This document shows, one piece after another, positions 1 to 8,545 of a DNA stretch of 64,000 nt. Both the position numbers and the translations under genes were made by a program. Each line of letters opens with the position of its first letter. The stretch's first letter is position 1. The notes under the pieces are model-generated. The model made no database searches. It saw only the letters and a program-made list of their open reading frames with translations, and was not told the DNA's origin. Origin of the DNA: Pseudarthrobacter raffinosi (GTDB taxonomy: Bacteria; Actinomycetota; Actinomycetes; Actinomycetales; Micrococcaceae). Location of the stretch: positions 161,630 through 225,629 of the forward strand of contig NZ_JAMXBH010000006.1 of NCBI RefSeq assembly GCF_023913735.1, written 5' to 3'.

Positions 1-32
1 GACCGGCATAACGCCGGCCGGGGTCTTTTTTT
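1..32 (+). terminator. Probable end of a rho-independent terminator, cut by the window edge
   Basis: The first bases contain the hairpin CCGGC-ataac-GCCGG (3-17), followed by GGGGTC and a run of seven T (26-32). The left arm may begin before the window, since GGGGTC has no full partner inside it. It would terminate a gene upstream of position 1. Confidence 0.5.
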
Positions 33-117
33 GCCCGATTACAGCTGGTTCCTAGTATTCTCGTTCGCAAAGCGATTTGAGCACCTGGTCAGTCATTCTC
101 GAGAGGAATGTTGTTCG

Positions 118-1050
118 ATGTCCACACCCACGAAGAAGCCCGGCTCCTCCACGAGCAAGCGGTCAAGACTCTACTGGGGTGTTCCTGCCGCGCTCGTAGT
201 GCTGGTGCTCGTGGTGCTGCTGGCCAAGTGGATGACCGGCCTTCCTGCGGTGGCCTCGTTCCTGGCTGACTATCCGGGCCATTCGGAACTGCCTGACGGC
301 GCGCCTGTGGGATTCCCGGCGTGGCTGGCCTGGCAGCACTTCCTGAACGGCTTCTTCCTGCTGCTCATCATCAGGACCGGCTGGCAGGTGCGGACCACCA
401 CGCGGCCCAGCGGCCACTGGACGCGCAACAACAAGGGCCTGATCAAGACCAGGAATGCGCCCACCAAGATCACCTTGGAGCTTTGGCTGCACCTGACGCT
501 GGACGCGCTCTGGATCCTCAACGGCCTGGTGTTCGCCATCCTGCTGTTCGCCACCGGCCAATGGATGCGGATCGTGCCCACGAGCTGGGACGTTATCCCC
601 AATGCCCTCTCCGCAGCGCTTCAGTACGCCTCGTTGAACTGGCCCACCGACAACGGCTGGGTCAACTACAACGCGCTGCAGCTGCTGACGTATTTCGCCA
701 CGGTCTTCATCGCCGCACCGCTTGCCTTCATCTCCGGTATTCGGACGTCCTCCGCCTGGCCCAAGAAGGCCACCGCTCTCAATAAGGCCTACCCCATTGA
801 GCTCGCGCGGGCCATCCACTTCCCGGTCATGATCTATTTCGTGGCGTTCATCGTGGTGCATGTCTTCCTGGTGCTCGCCACCGGTGCATTGCGGAACCTG
901 AACCACATGTACGGCGGCAGCGACGACGCCGGCTGGTTCGGCTTCTGGGTCTTCGTCGCCTCGGTGGCAGCCATGGTGGCAGCCTGGTTTCTGGCGCGTC
1001 CCCTCTTCCTTCGCCCCATCGCCTCCCTGATGGGCAAAGTCAGCCGCTAA
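118..1050 (+). CDS. Cytochrome b/b6-domain membrane protein
   Basis: A 310-residue integral membrane protein. ATG 118 is chosen because GAGAGGAA lies just upstream, whereas the longer reading frame to position 31 has no ribosome site. At least four hydrophobic segments are visible: near residues 17-35, about 75-95 (WQHFLNGFFLLLIIRTGW), about 130-160, and two near the C-terminus (IHFPVMIYFVAFIVVHVFLVL). Histidines in or beside these segments (WQHFLN, WLHLTL, AIHFPV, VVHVFL) fit bis-heme ligation in the cytochrome b561/b6 superfamily. In related actinobacteria such proteins often accompany a periplasmic molybdopterin oxidoreductase, but the upstream partner is outside this window, so its electron donor or acceptor is unknown. 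Its stop overlaps the convergent photolyase stop by 11 bp. Confidence 0.75.
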   Translation: MSTPTKKPGSSTSKRSRLYWGVPAALVVLVLVVLLAKWMTGLPAVASFLADYPGHSELPDGAPVGFPAWLAWQHFLNGFFLLLIIRTGWQVRTTTRPSGHWTRNNKGLIKTRNAPTKITLELWLHLTLDALWILNGLVFAILLFATGQWMRIVPTSWDVIPNALSAALQYASLNWPTDNGWVNYNALQLLTYFATVFIAAPLAFISGIRTSSAWPKKATALNKAYPIELARAIHFPVMIYFVAFIVVHVFLVLATGALRNLNHMYGGSDDAGWFGFWVFVASVAAMVAAWFLARPLFLRPIASLMGKVSR

Positions 1051-2515
1051 TTTCCGGGCCGGTGACGTTGTCCAGGCCTTGCCGGTCCTCCCGAAGCCTC
1101 TGGTAGGTGGCCAGCGCACGCTCCCTGGACTCGGGGAGTCCCACCACGGGCGCGGGGTAGCCCTGGACATCGGGCTGCTTCCACGGTTCGTGGATGGCTC
1201 TGCGGTCCATGTGGGCGAGTTCCGGAATGAACTCGCGAAGGTACCGGCCGTCGGGGTCGAACTTCTTGCTCTGCGTGACGGGATTGAAGATCCGGAAGTA
1301 CGGGGACGCGTCGGCGCCCGAGCCTGCAACCCATTGCCAGTTGGCGGGGTTGCTGGCTGCATCGGCATCCACCAGGGTGTCCCAGAACCATGCCTCGCCC
1401 AGACGCCAGTCGGCCAGGAGATTCTTGACGAGGAATGACGCCGCCGCCATCCGGACCCGGTTATGCATCCAACCGGTCTGCCAGAGCTGCCGCATCCCCG
1501 CATCCACCAGCGGATACCCGGTCCGGCCCTGTTCCCACGCCTCCAGTTCCGCGGCGGTGGGCTGCTGCCATTCGAAGCGGTCGAAGTCGGGCCGGTAGTT
1601 TCGGGTAGCCAGCTGGGGATTGGCGTAAAGCAGTTGCCAGCAGAACTCCCGCCAGCCCAGCTCGGACCGGAAGATCCCGACGTCGGGCGTCGCCTCGCGG
1701 GGGAAGTGGCGGCGGAGCTCGTGCCAGACCCGGAACGGGCTGATTTCACCAAAACGGAGGTGCGGGGACAGCCTGGAAGTGCCTTCCACACCGGGAATGT
1801 CCCGCCCAGTGCCGTAGTCCTGTGCGGGCCCGTCCAGGAAGTCCTCAAGCCTGCTGTGCGCTCCGGATTCCCCGGGCTGCCAGGTCTCAGCCAGTCCGCC
1901 GCTCCAGTCCGGGGACACGGGCAGCAGCGACCACTCTGTCAGCGCGTCGCTGGAGGCCTGCTTCATCGAACCGGCGACGGCGGGGGAGGGCAGGCGGGCC
2001 GGCGCATCCAGCGGCGGACGGGGCTCGCCGGACGCTGTGCAGGCCCGCCAGTAGGGCGTGAACACCTTGTAGGGACCGCCGCTGCCGGTGGTGATGGTCC
2101 ACGGCTCGAACAGCAGGTTGGCCTGGAAGCTGGCCGCTTCGATGCCGTTCTCCGCCGCCCAGGCCTTGATGTCCGCGTCCAGGGACCGCTCGGGACCGCC
2201 GTAGCGGCGGTTCCACAGCACGTGCTTTGCGCCGGTCTCCTCGGCCAGGTCCCGGATCACACAGCTGGCAGGTCCGCGCCTGAGGATGAGTGCGGAACCG
2301 GCCTCAGCAAGCGCCCCCGCCAACGAAGTCAGCGAGTGGTGCAGCCACCAGCGGGCCGCGCCTCCCAGGGGACGGATTCCGGGGGATTCCTCGTCGAGAA
2401 TGTAGACCACTGTAAGCGGCAGGCCGAGTTCGACGGCGTGGGACAGAGCGGGGTTATCGTCCAGTCGAAGGTCATCACGGAGCCAGACGATGGAGGACGC
2501 AACGGGGGAGACCAT
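1040..2515 (-). CDS. phr: Deoxyribodipyrimidine photo-lyase
   Basis: A 491-residue DNA photolyase of the cryptochrome/photolyase family, which repairs UV cyclobutane pyrimidine dimers using reduced FAD and blue light. The N-terminal alpha/beta antenna-binding domain opens with SIVWLRDDLRLDDNPAL. The C-terminal FAD domain carries SELGWREFCWQLLY, WMHNRVRM, a DADAASNPANWQWVAG block and NPVTQSKKFDPDGRYLR, all hallmarks of class I CPD photolyases. The start is uncertain: ATG 2515 gives the usual N-terminus, with GGAGG only 2 nt away, while an in-frame GTG at 2551 would add 12 residues. The gene is monocistronic, convergent with the cytochrome b-like gene and separated from pspA by a strong hairpin. 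Confidence 0.92.
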   Translation of the reverse strand: MVSPVASSIVWLRDDLRLDDNPALSHAVELGLPLTVVYILDEESPGIRPLGGAARWWLHHSLTSLAGALAEAGSALILRRGPASCVIRDLAEETGAKHVLWNRRYGGPERSLDADIKAWAAENGIEAASFQANLLFEPWTITTGSGGPYKVFTPYWRACTASGEPRPPLDAPARLPSPAVAGSMKQASSDALTEWSLLPVSPDWSGGLAETWQPGESGAHSRLEDFLDGPAQDYGTGRDIPGVEGTSRLSPHLRFGEISPFRVWHELRRHFPREATPDVGIFRSELGWREFCWQLLYANPQLATRNYRPDFDRFEWQQPTAAELEAWEQGRTGYPLVDAGMRQLWQTGWMHNRVRMAAASFLVKNLLADWRLGEAWFWDTLVDADAASNPANWQWVAGSGADASPYFRIFNPVTQSKKFDPDGRYLREFIPELAHMDRRAIHEPWKQPDVQGYPAPVVGLPESRERALATYQRLREDRQGLDNVTGPEISG

Positions 2516-2580
2516 GGCCTCCACGCTACACACCCGAGTCAGGAGCCGCACGGTCGTTTGCAGGTTTCTGTCCGGGCATG

Positions 2581-2617
2581 GCAGGGGCCGGGGTTCGTGA
2601 TGAACCCCGGCCCCTGC
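2581..2617. terminator. Strong hairpin terminator downstream of pspA
   Basis: A perfect 16-bp stem (2581-2596 with 2602-2617, arm GCAGGGGCCGGGGTTC) closes a 5-nt loop. It lies between the pspA stop and the photolyase start. There is no long T run, as is common for high-GC actinobacterial terminators. Confidence 0.75.
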
Positions 2618-2644
2618 TGCCCGCTCAGCGGCGGACGCGGCTGG

Positions 2645-3430
2645 CTACAGCTTGTCGAAGTCGGCCTCGTCGACTGTGGACTCGGACCGGGTGCCGGAAG
2701 CGCCGATGGCCGGCTTGGCCCCGCCGGACTTCAGGGCTGCCAGGCGTGCTTCGATTTCCACCTGCTCGCCGAGGTCTTCCAGCTGGTTGAACTGGGCGTC
2801 CAGGCTCGACGCGGCAAGCTCCTGCTGTCCGCGGACCTTGGCCTCTTCGCGGCGGATTTTCTCTTCGAAGCGGCCAACTTCGCTGGTGGGATCCATGAAG
2901 TCGATGCTCTTAATGGCATCATGCACCTGGGACTGTGCCGCGGCCGTCTTGGAGCGCGCAACCAGCTCGTTGCGCTTGCTGGTGAGTTCGTTGAGCTTGC
3001 CCTTCATCTGGTCCAGGCCCGACTTGAGCTTGTCCACTACCTCGGTCTGCGAGGCGATGCTCGGCTCAGCACCCTTGGCTTCGCTTTCCGCGGACATCTG
3101 GCGCTGCAGCGCTACCTTCGCGAGGTTGTCGAACTTCTCGGCGTCTACGCTGTCGCCGGCGCTGCGGTATTCGTCAGCCTTGCGAGACGCGGCGAGGGCC
3201 TTGTTGCCCCAGTCCTGGGCATTCTTGATGTCCTCGCGGTAGTCATCCTGGAGCATACGGAGGTTACCGATGGTCTGGGCGACTGCGGATTCAGCCTCCG
3301 CAATGTTGTTGGTGTAGTCCCGGACCATCTGGTCCAGCATCTTCTGCGGATCCTCAGCGTTGTCCAGCAAAGTGTTGATGTTTGCCTTTGCCAGCTGTGC
3401 GATCCGGCCGAAAATGGACTGCTTAACCAT
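2645..3430 (-). CDS. pspA: PspA/IM30 family envelope-stress protein
   Basis: A 261-residue, highly charged and almost wholly helical protein of the PspA/IM30 (ESCRT-III-like) family, which binds stressed inner membranes. The start MVKQSIFGRIAQLAKANINTLLDNAEDP matches the family's amphipathic N-terminal helix followed by helix 1, including MLDQMVRDY. The rest is predicted coiled coil, with a C-terminal low-complexity tail (GASGTRSESTVDEADFDKL). ATG 3430 is chosen for its GAAAGG ribosome site. It lies 110 bp downstream of the TPM-domain gene on the same strand, so the two probably share transcripts. I see no PspBC or PspF homologue. Confidence 0.92.
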   Translation of the reverse strand: MVKQSIFGRIAQLAKANINTLLDNAEDPQKMLDQMVRDYTNNIAEAESAVAQTIGNLRMLQDDYREDIKNAQDWGNKALAASRKADEYRSAGDSVDAEKFDNLAKVALQRQMSAESEAKGAEPSIASQTEVVDKLKSGLDQMKGKLNELTSKRNELVARSKTAAAQSQVHDAIKSIDFMDPTSEVGRFEEKIRREEAKVRGQQELAASSLDAQFNQLEDLGEQVEIEARLAALKSGGAKPAIGASGTRSESTVDEADFDKL

Positions 3431-3540
3431 GGTGTTACCTTTCGTCCTGCTCAATGGTGGCCACTGAGATCAGTGAACAGTTGTTGTACCGCTTCTTTTC
3501 GCCTGCAGGTTGGTTCCTGTTGGCGCCTAGCTTTGTCGGA

Positions 3541-5589
3541 TCAGAAACTTCCCGAGTCTCCGCCGCCGAAATCTCCTCCGCCGAAGTCCCCTCCCCCGGA
3601 GTCACCGCCCCAGCCGCCACCATCGCTGTGGCCTCCGCCCCAGCCTCCGCCGCTGCCGCCGTTGAGGATGGAGTTGATGAGGATACCGCCAAGGATGGCG
3701 CCACCGAGGCCGCCACCGCCTCCGCCGCGCCCGCCGAACATGCCACCGCCGCCGAAGCCCTGGTTGGCGTAGCCACCAAAGTTGTCGACGTCTGCCTGGG
3801 CCAGCTGCGCTGCCTGGGCCGCGAGGGCGTGGGCCTGCTGGGCGTATGTGAGGGCAGTAACCGGATCGTTGCGGGAGATGGACAGCGCGTAGTCGAGGTT
3901 GCGCTGGGACTCGGCGAGCCGCGTGCGGGCCTCGGTGCCTACGCCGCCGCGGCGGGCGGTGATGTAGTCCGACGTGGCACTGATCTGCGCCTGCGCCGAC
4001 ATGATGGTCTGCTGCAGCGACGCCTGGGCACGGCGGGCCTGGTCCTGCTGGTTCCGGATGCCGGTGAGGGACTGGTCCAGGGCCTGGTGCGCTGTTTCAA
4101 CGCGCTGCAGGGTGGCGATGGGATCGATCTTTCCGCCCTGGATTTCGGCCTTGACCTGGCCCAGAGCGGCTTCAACACCGGCAACCGGGCCAGCCAGTTC
4201 GGGGTGTTCGCCGGACTGGATCATGGCCTTCGCCTGCGCGAGGTCCTGGGAGGTTTCAACGACGGCCGCCTCCAGCCCATTGCGGGCCTCGTCCAGGCTG
4301 GTGGACACCTTGGCGATGGCGTCCAGCAGAACGTTGGTCTGGTGCAGGCTCTCTTCAGATGCCCGCACGGCGACCGCGGCGAGGCTACCCTCGCCTGCGG
4401 TGAGCTTCTCCTGGGCGGTGGCCGTGGCATTCTGCACAAAAGCCAGCCGTTCCTTGGCCTGGGTGATGTTGTCAGCGACCTGCACCAGAGCGCTGTCCGC
4501 GTACTTGGCGCGCAAGGCCGTCAGTGACTGTTCGGCGCTGGCGATCTTGGCATCGGCTTCGTGGGCTCCGGCGCTGATGGCTGCCAGTGCCTGCGGGGCG
4601 TTCTTCTCGAGCTCCCGGAGCGAGTCGAAGTCGGCCTTCTGCTCCTGGAGCGAGCCGAGCGCTGCCTCTGAACGGCGGATGATCTCGCCGAGCCAGCTGC
4701 GCTGCTGTTCTTCGGTGTCCGGGATGTGGTCGTCAAGCTGCTGCTGGAGCTTGAAGGATTCGGACATGTGGGCTTTGGCCTCGGCCAGGGCCTTGGTGAA
4801 GTTCCCCACCGCGGCATCGCCATACTGGGCCTCCGCGAAGCCGAGTTCCTGTTCGCTGGACTTGATAGCGTCGTCGGCCTCGATGATGAGGGAACCGCTC
4901 TTGCGCCGGAGTTCCTCGATGCTGAGCGAAGCCAGCGGATCGAGCTCGGCACCCTGGGGACCGTAGCTGGCGCTGGATGCCAAGGCTGCCTTTTTGCGCT
5001 TGTTGCGGAAGTAAAGGTACGCGCCGGCCCCACCGGCAACTGCAATACCCGTTCCTACCAGGACCGCAGCCCCGGCGCCATCACCCGAGGGGACATTGCC
5101 GCTGCCGCCGCCTGCCGCATCCCCGATGGCTCCAGCGGTGTCAATGGCAGCCTGGGCGAAGTCCCTCTTGCCGCCAGCCAGGTTGGCTGTGACGGCGTTC
5201 TGGCTGATGGCTCCCTGTTTGGACTTGATAGGGCTGGCAGAGTTCAGGACGAAGCTGAATTTGCCGTCATCCTTGGCTATCGCCAGGACGGCGTCGGACC
5301 TGCCCATGCCCTTGTTCGTCGCAACGGCCGCGGCCCAGTCAGCTGGAACGGTTGGGTTGGTGAACGTGTCCACGGTCACCACATAGAGGTTGTACTTGTG
5401 GTCCTTCAGGAGCTTCTGGATGGCTTCCTGGACCTCGCCACTGCGTCCGCCGAGAACCTTGGCGTTGTCCACAATGTTGGTTCCGGGTGGGATGGTCACC
5501 GGGTCTTCAGCCCAGGCCGCGCCGGCAGGAACCGCTAGCAGCCCGGTCAGGCCGATCACGGCGAGGATACGTTTGAACTTTGACCGCAT
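3541..5589 (-). CDS. TPM-domain secreted/membrane protein with long coiled coil and Gly-rich tail
   Basis: A 682-residue protein. It has a signal peptide (MRSKFKRILAVIGLTGLLAVPAGAAWA) and then a TPM domain (about 30-165; INIVDNAKVLGG and YVVTVDTFTNPTVPADWA blocks), the fold first named from the TLP18.3/Psb32/MOLO-1 proteins. One transmembrane helix follows near 175-195 (AAVLVGTGIAVAGGAGAYLYF). About 430 residues of Ala/Glu/Gln-rich coiled coil come next, ending in a Gly-rich tail with repeats such as GGGDFGGGDFGGGDSG. ATG 5589 is preceded by GAAGGG. TPM proteins have been linked to membrane-protein turnover and to acid phosphatase activity, but the role in actinobacteria is not established. 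Placement directly upstream of pspA suggests an envelope-stress function (inference). Confidence 0.85.
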   Translation of the reverse strand: MRSKFKRILAVIGLTGLLAVPAGAAWAEDPVTIPPGTNIVDNAKVLGGRSGEVQEAIQKLLKDHKYNLYVVTVDTFTNPTVPADWAAAVATNKGMGRSDAVLAIAKDDGKFSFVLNSASPIKSKQGAISQNAVTANLAGGKRDFAQAAIDTAGAIGDAAGGGSGNVPSGDGAGAAVLVGTGIAVAGGAGAYLYFRNKRKKAALASSASYGPQGAELDPLASLSIEELRRKSGSLIIEADDAIKSSEQELGFAEAQYGDAAVGNFTKALAEAKAHMSESFKLQQQLDDHIPDTEEQQRSWLGEIIRRSEAALGSLQEQKADFDSLRELEKNAPQALAAISAGAHEADAKIASAEQSLTALRAKYADSALVQVADNITQAKERLAFVQNATATAQEKLTAGEGSLAAVAVRASEESLHQTNVLLDAIAKVSTSLDEARNGLEAAVVETSQDLAQAKAMIQSGEHPELAGPVAGVEAALGQVKAEIQGGKIDPIATLQRVETAHQALDQSLTGIRNQQDQARRAQASLQQTIMSAQAQISATSDYITARRGGVGTEARTRLAESQRNLDYALSISRNDPVTALTYAQQAHALAAQAAQLAQADVDNFGGYANQGFGGGGMFGGRGGGGGGLGGAILGGILINSILNGGSGGGWGGGHSDGGGWGGDSGGGDFGGGDFGGGDSGSF

Positions 5590-5875
5590 GTGCAACCCTT
5601 CAGCACGCCTGACACCGATTCGGGACGAATAAGCGTCTCAGAATGCAGCAGCGCCCCCACGCGTGGTGTAAAGCCGCAGGTCGCTGTGGCATTTCCTTTT
5701 GATTCTATGGTGCACCTCTTGGTGCGTCCACAGCGGCGAATATGCCACCAGCGAAACCCTTGGAAGTGCCTGTTGGCAGCGGAATTCGGTCTCCCAGCAA
5801 CCTCCCAGCCAACGTTCGTCCCAGTTCCAGCCAGACGGTACATAGTTAATGCAGACGAGGATGAAAGGAAGTCCA
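5590..5875. promoter_or_regulatory. Divergent promoter region between TPM-pspA and the HtrA-type protease gene
   Basis: These 286 bp must hold the promoters for both directions. I see a small inverted repeat GCACC-tctt-GGTGC (5712-5725) and, near the protease end, a TACATAGTTA stretch (about 5840) that could supply a -10. No -35 element is convincing, and I see no riboswitch-like fold or small gene here. Confidence 0.4.
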
Positions 5876-7477
5876 ATGACTGAGAACCCAACCCAGGGTG
5901 CAGCGCCGGAGAACCGCAATCCGGATGAGAACCGGAATGCGGACCAGAACCCTGCGGAGGTCCGCAGTGACGCTGTCGGTCAGGCTAATACGACCGAGCA
6001 GCTGGACCGATCCGGGGCACCCGACAACCCCACCCAGCCGCTGCCGGGTGCACCCCGTCCGGTTTTTCCTCCCCGCGAGCCCTTATACGGCCAGCAAACG
6101 CCGGGCCAGCAGGCTCCCGGCCACGAGTACGCCCAGCACGGGGCGCATTCGGCCGCGCCCGGCGGCTCTGCGGGTCAGCACAACCCGGGTCAGTACGGAA
6201 CGGGTCAGTACGGAACAGGCCAGTACTCCCCGGGCCAGTACAACGCTGCCCCGAACCCGGCCGACGCGCCCCGCAGGAAAGCCTCCTTCGGCGTCGGGAC
6301 CCTGGTGGCAAGCATCCTGGCCGCAGGCCTTGTGGGTGGTGGCGTGGCCACGGTCGGTTCGGGCAACCTATTCAACAATGGCTCGCCGTCGGCCGCGAGC
6401 AGCGGCAGCCAGTCTGAGACCGTGATTGTTAACAACAAGGACGACGTCAACGCCATCACGGCCGCGGCGCTCAAGGCGTCGCCCAGCGTGGTGACCATCA
6501 GTGCCACGAGCGGCAGTTCGGGCGGCACAGGCTCCGGCATCGTTATGGACAACGAAGGGCACATCCTGACCAACACCCACGTGGTGACGCTCGATGGCCA
6601 GAGCGCCAACGCAGCCCTGGAGGTCCGGACCAGCGCGGGCAAGGTCCTCAAGGCCACACTGGTGGGCACTGACCCCCTCTCTGACCTTGCCGTCATCAAG
6701 GTGGACGACGCGTCCGGGCTGACCGCAGCCACGCTCGGTGACTCGGGCAAGCTCAACGTCGGCGACACGGCCATCGCCATCGGCTCCCCACTTGGCCTGA
6801 CCGGAACAGTCACTGACGGCATCGTCTCAACCCTGAACCGGACCATCAGTGTTGCGTCCTCGGCGGCACCGAAGGAAGGCGACACTTCCCAGGGCGGCGA
6901 TCAGGGCTTCCAGTTCGCCCCGCCAAACGGTGGCCAAGGCCAAAGCACCGCCAACCAGGGTTCCATCTCCATCAACGTGATCCAGACTGATGCCGCCATC
7001 AACCCCGGCAACTCCGGCGGAGCGCTGGTCAACAGCAAGGGAGAGATCATCGGCGTCAACGTCGCCATCGCGTCCGCCGGCTCCGATTCTTCGACCACCG
7101 GCGGAAATATCGGAGTGGGCTTCAGCATCCCCATCAACCACGCAAAACGGGTGGCACAGGAGATCATTGATACCGGCAAGGCCTCCCACGGCCAGTTGGG
7201 TGTCAGCGTCAAGGAAAAGTCGTCCAGCAGCTCGTCCTCGGGCTTCTCCGTAGGTGCCGACGTGGCAACGGTAGAGCCGAATTCAGCTGCCGCAAAGGCC
7301 GGTATAAAGGTGGGCGATGTGGTGATCAAGTTCAACGACCTGGTCATCAGCGAGCCTAACCAGCTCACAGCGGCCGTCCGTGAGCAGGCCGGCGGCTCCA
7401 CCGTCAAGCTCACCGTCCTGCGCAACGGCCAGGAGCAGACGCTGGACGTCACGCTCGGCACCGCGGCGGACCAGTAG
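5876..7477 (+). CDS. Membrane-anchored trypsin-like serine protease (HtrA/DegP type) with PDZ domain
   Basis: A 533-residue S1C protease. ATG 5876 follows AAAGGAAG. Residues 1 to about 135 form a polar, disordered cytoplasmic region rich in Asn, Pro and Gln, containing four GQY repeats. One transmembrane helix follows (about 137-160). The extracytoplasmic catalytic domain carries the triad: His in ILTNTHVV (about 234), Asp in DPLSDLAVIKV (about 268) and Ser in NPGNSGGALV (about 378). A C-terminal PDZ domain contains AAAKAGIKVGDVVIKF. The family performs proteolytic quality control of misfolded envelope proteins. It is divergent from the TPM-pspA pair, consistent with a shared envelope-stress theme (inference). 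A strong GC hairpin lies 34 bp after the stop. Confidence 0.92.
   Translation: MTENPTQGAAPENRNPDENRNADQNPAEVRSDAVGQANTTEQLDRSGAPDNPTQPLPGAPRPVFPPREPLYGQQTPGQQAPGHEYAQHGAHSAAPGGSAGQHNPGQYGTGQYGTGQYSPGQYNAAPNPADAPRRKASFGVGTLVASILAAGLVGGGVATVGSGNLFNNGSPSAASSGSQSETVIVNNKDDVNAITAAALKASPSVVTISATSGSSGGTGSGIVMDNEGHILTNTHVVTLDGQSANAALEVRTSAGKVLKATLVGTDPLSDLAVIKVDDASGLTAATLGDSGKLNVGDTAIAIGSPLGLTGTVTDGIVSTLNRTISVASSAAPKEGDTSQGGDQGFQFAPPNGGQGQSTANQGSISINVIQTDAAINPGNSGGALVNSKGEIIGVNVAIASAGSDSSTTGGNIGVGFSIPINHAKRVAQEIIDTGKASHGQLGVSVKEKSSSSSSSGFSVGADVATVEPNSAAAKAGIKVGDVVIKFNDLVISEPNQLTAAVREQAGGSTVKLTVLRNGQEQTLDVTLGTAADQ
6178..6243 (+). repeat. GQY-repeat coding region in the protease N-terminus
   Basis: Four imperfect tandem units encode NPGQYGTGQYGTGQYSPGQY; two central 15-bp units are nearly identical at DNA level (ggtcagtacggaac). 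This is the low-complexity cytoplasmic tail of the HtrA-type protease. Such tandem units are prone to copy-number change. Confidence 0.7.
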
Positions 7478-7510
7478 GCCTGAACAGCAGAGCGCACGGC
7501 AAACAATCCA

Positions 7511-7556
7511 CGACGACGGCGGAGGTCACCAAAGGTGACCGCCGCCGCCGTCGTCC
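7511..7556. terminator. GC-rich hairpin after the HtrA-type protease gene
   Basis: A long imperfect stem pairs CGACGACGGCGG and GGTCACC on the left with GGTGACC and CCGCCGTCGTC on the right, around an AAA loop. No T tract follows. It is a likely terminator for the protease gene. Confidence 0.65.
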
Positions 7557-7730
7557 GCGTTCCCGTGCGCCCGGGCAGGGCCGTGACACAGGCGTTAACG
7601 GGACGGCAACGGGGGACGGCTATATGGTTAGCTAGGATCTACCCGTACCCCGGGCGTTCCGAGGCCATGACCCCATCCGGCTGGCTGTCCACAAGCATGG
7701 AAGGCTGCTGTAAATACAGTGGAAGAGACA

Positions 7731-8531
7731 TTGAAGATCATCGTCCTGGTCAAGCATGTACCGGACGCACAGTTCGACCGACACCTCACCGGCGAGGGCT
7801 ACACTACGGACCGTAACGAAAGCATCCTTTCCGAGCTGGACGAATACGCGCTGGAGGCGGCTTTGCAGCTGGCTGAGGCCCGCGGTGGCGCCAAGGCCGG
7901 CAACCAGGTCATTGCGCTGAGCATGGGCGCGTCCGGTGCCGTGAACGCGGTGAAGAAGTCACTCCAGATGGGCGCCACCGAAGGTGTGCACCTCACGGAC
8001 AGTGCCCTGGCGGGCTCAGACGCCGCCGCCACTTCGCTCGCGCTCGCGGCCGCCATCCGCCATATTGGCACCGGCGCTCCGGTGGACCTTGTCCTCACGG
8101 GCATGGCGTCCACCGACGGCGAAACGTCCCTGGTCCCGGCCCAGCTCGCCGAGCGCCTCGGTCTGCCGCAGGTCACCTTCGCGTCCTCGCTGACGGTCGA
8201 CGGCGGCCGGCTCACCGCGCGCCGCGACGCCGACACCTACTCGGAGACCGTCGAAGCTTCGCTGCCCGCAGTGGTCTCCGTGACGGACCAGATCAACGAG
8301 CCGCGCTACCCCAACTTTAAGGGCATCATCGCGGCCAAGCGCAAGAGCATCACCACGCTGTCGCTGGCCGACATCGGAGTCGATCCCGCGCACGTGGGCC
8401 ACGCCGGATCGTGGACCACAGTGACCGCTGCCGAGGAACGCCCGCCGCGCACCGCCGGAACCATCATCACCGACGAAGGCGACGCCGGCATCAAGCTCGT
8501 CGACTTCCTGGCCGCCCAGAAGCTGCTCTAA
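7731..8531 (+). CDS. etfB: Electron transfer flavoprotein subunit beta
   Basis: A 266-residue EtfB/FixA-family subunit. It forms a heterodimer with EtfA that carries electrons from flavin dehydrogenases (for example acyl-CoA dehydrogenases) to the quinone pool. The N-terminus KIIVLVKHVPDAQFDRHL is typical, and the signature VDLVLTGMASTDGETSLVPAQLAERLGLPQ is the EtfB nucleotide-binding region. I choose the TTG start at 7731 because GGAAGAGA sits 6 nt upstream and it gives the usual family N-terminus. A GTG at 7719 (four residues longer) has no ribosome site. The gene is followed by etfA after 14 bp. The ETF partner dehydrogenase and the ETF-quinone oxidoreductase are not in the window. Confidence 0.93.
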   Translation: MKIIVLVKHVPDAQFDRHLTGEGYTTDRNESILSELDEYALEAALQLAEARGGAKAGNQVIALSMGASGAVNAVKKSLQMGATEGVHLTDSALAGSDAAATSLALAAAIRHIGTGAPVDLVLTGMASTDGETSLVPAQLAERLGLPQVTFASSLTVDGGRLTARRDADTYSETVEASLPAVVSVTDQINEPRYPNFKGIIAAKRKSITTLSLADIGVDPAHVGHAGSWTTVTAAEERPPRTAGTIITDEGDAGIKLVDFLAAQKLL

Positions 8532-8545
8532 GAGGGATCACAGAC

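Noticed and set aside
1463..3772. 769-residue open frame on the plus strand
   Set aside because: It runs antisense to phr, pspA and part of the TPM gene, which are all clearly real. Its protein is Pro/Gly/Arg-rich with no domain; it is a high-GC shadow frame.
5465..5473. TTGTCCACA (DnaA-box-like) inside the TPM gene
   Set aside because: It is a single 9-mer inside coding sequence with no cluster; a replication origin is not supported.
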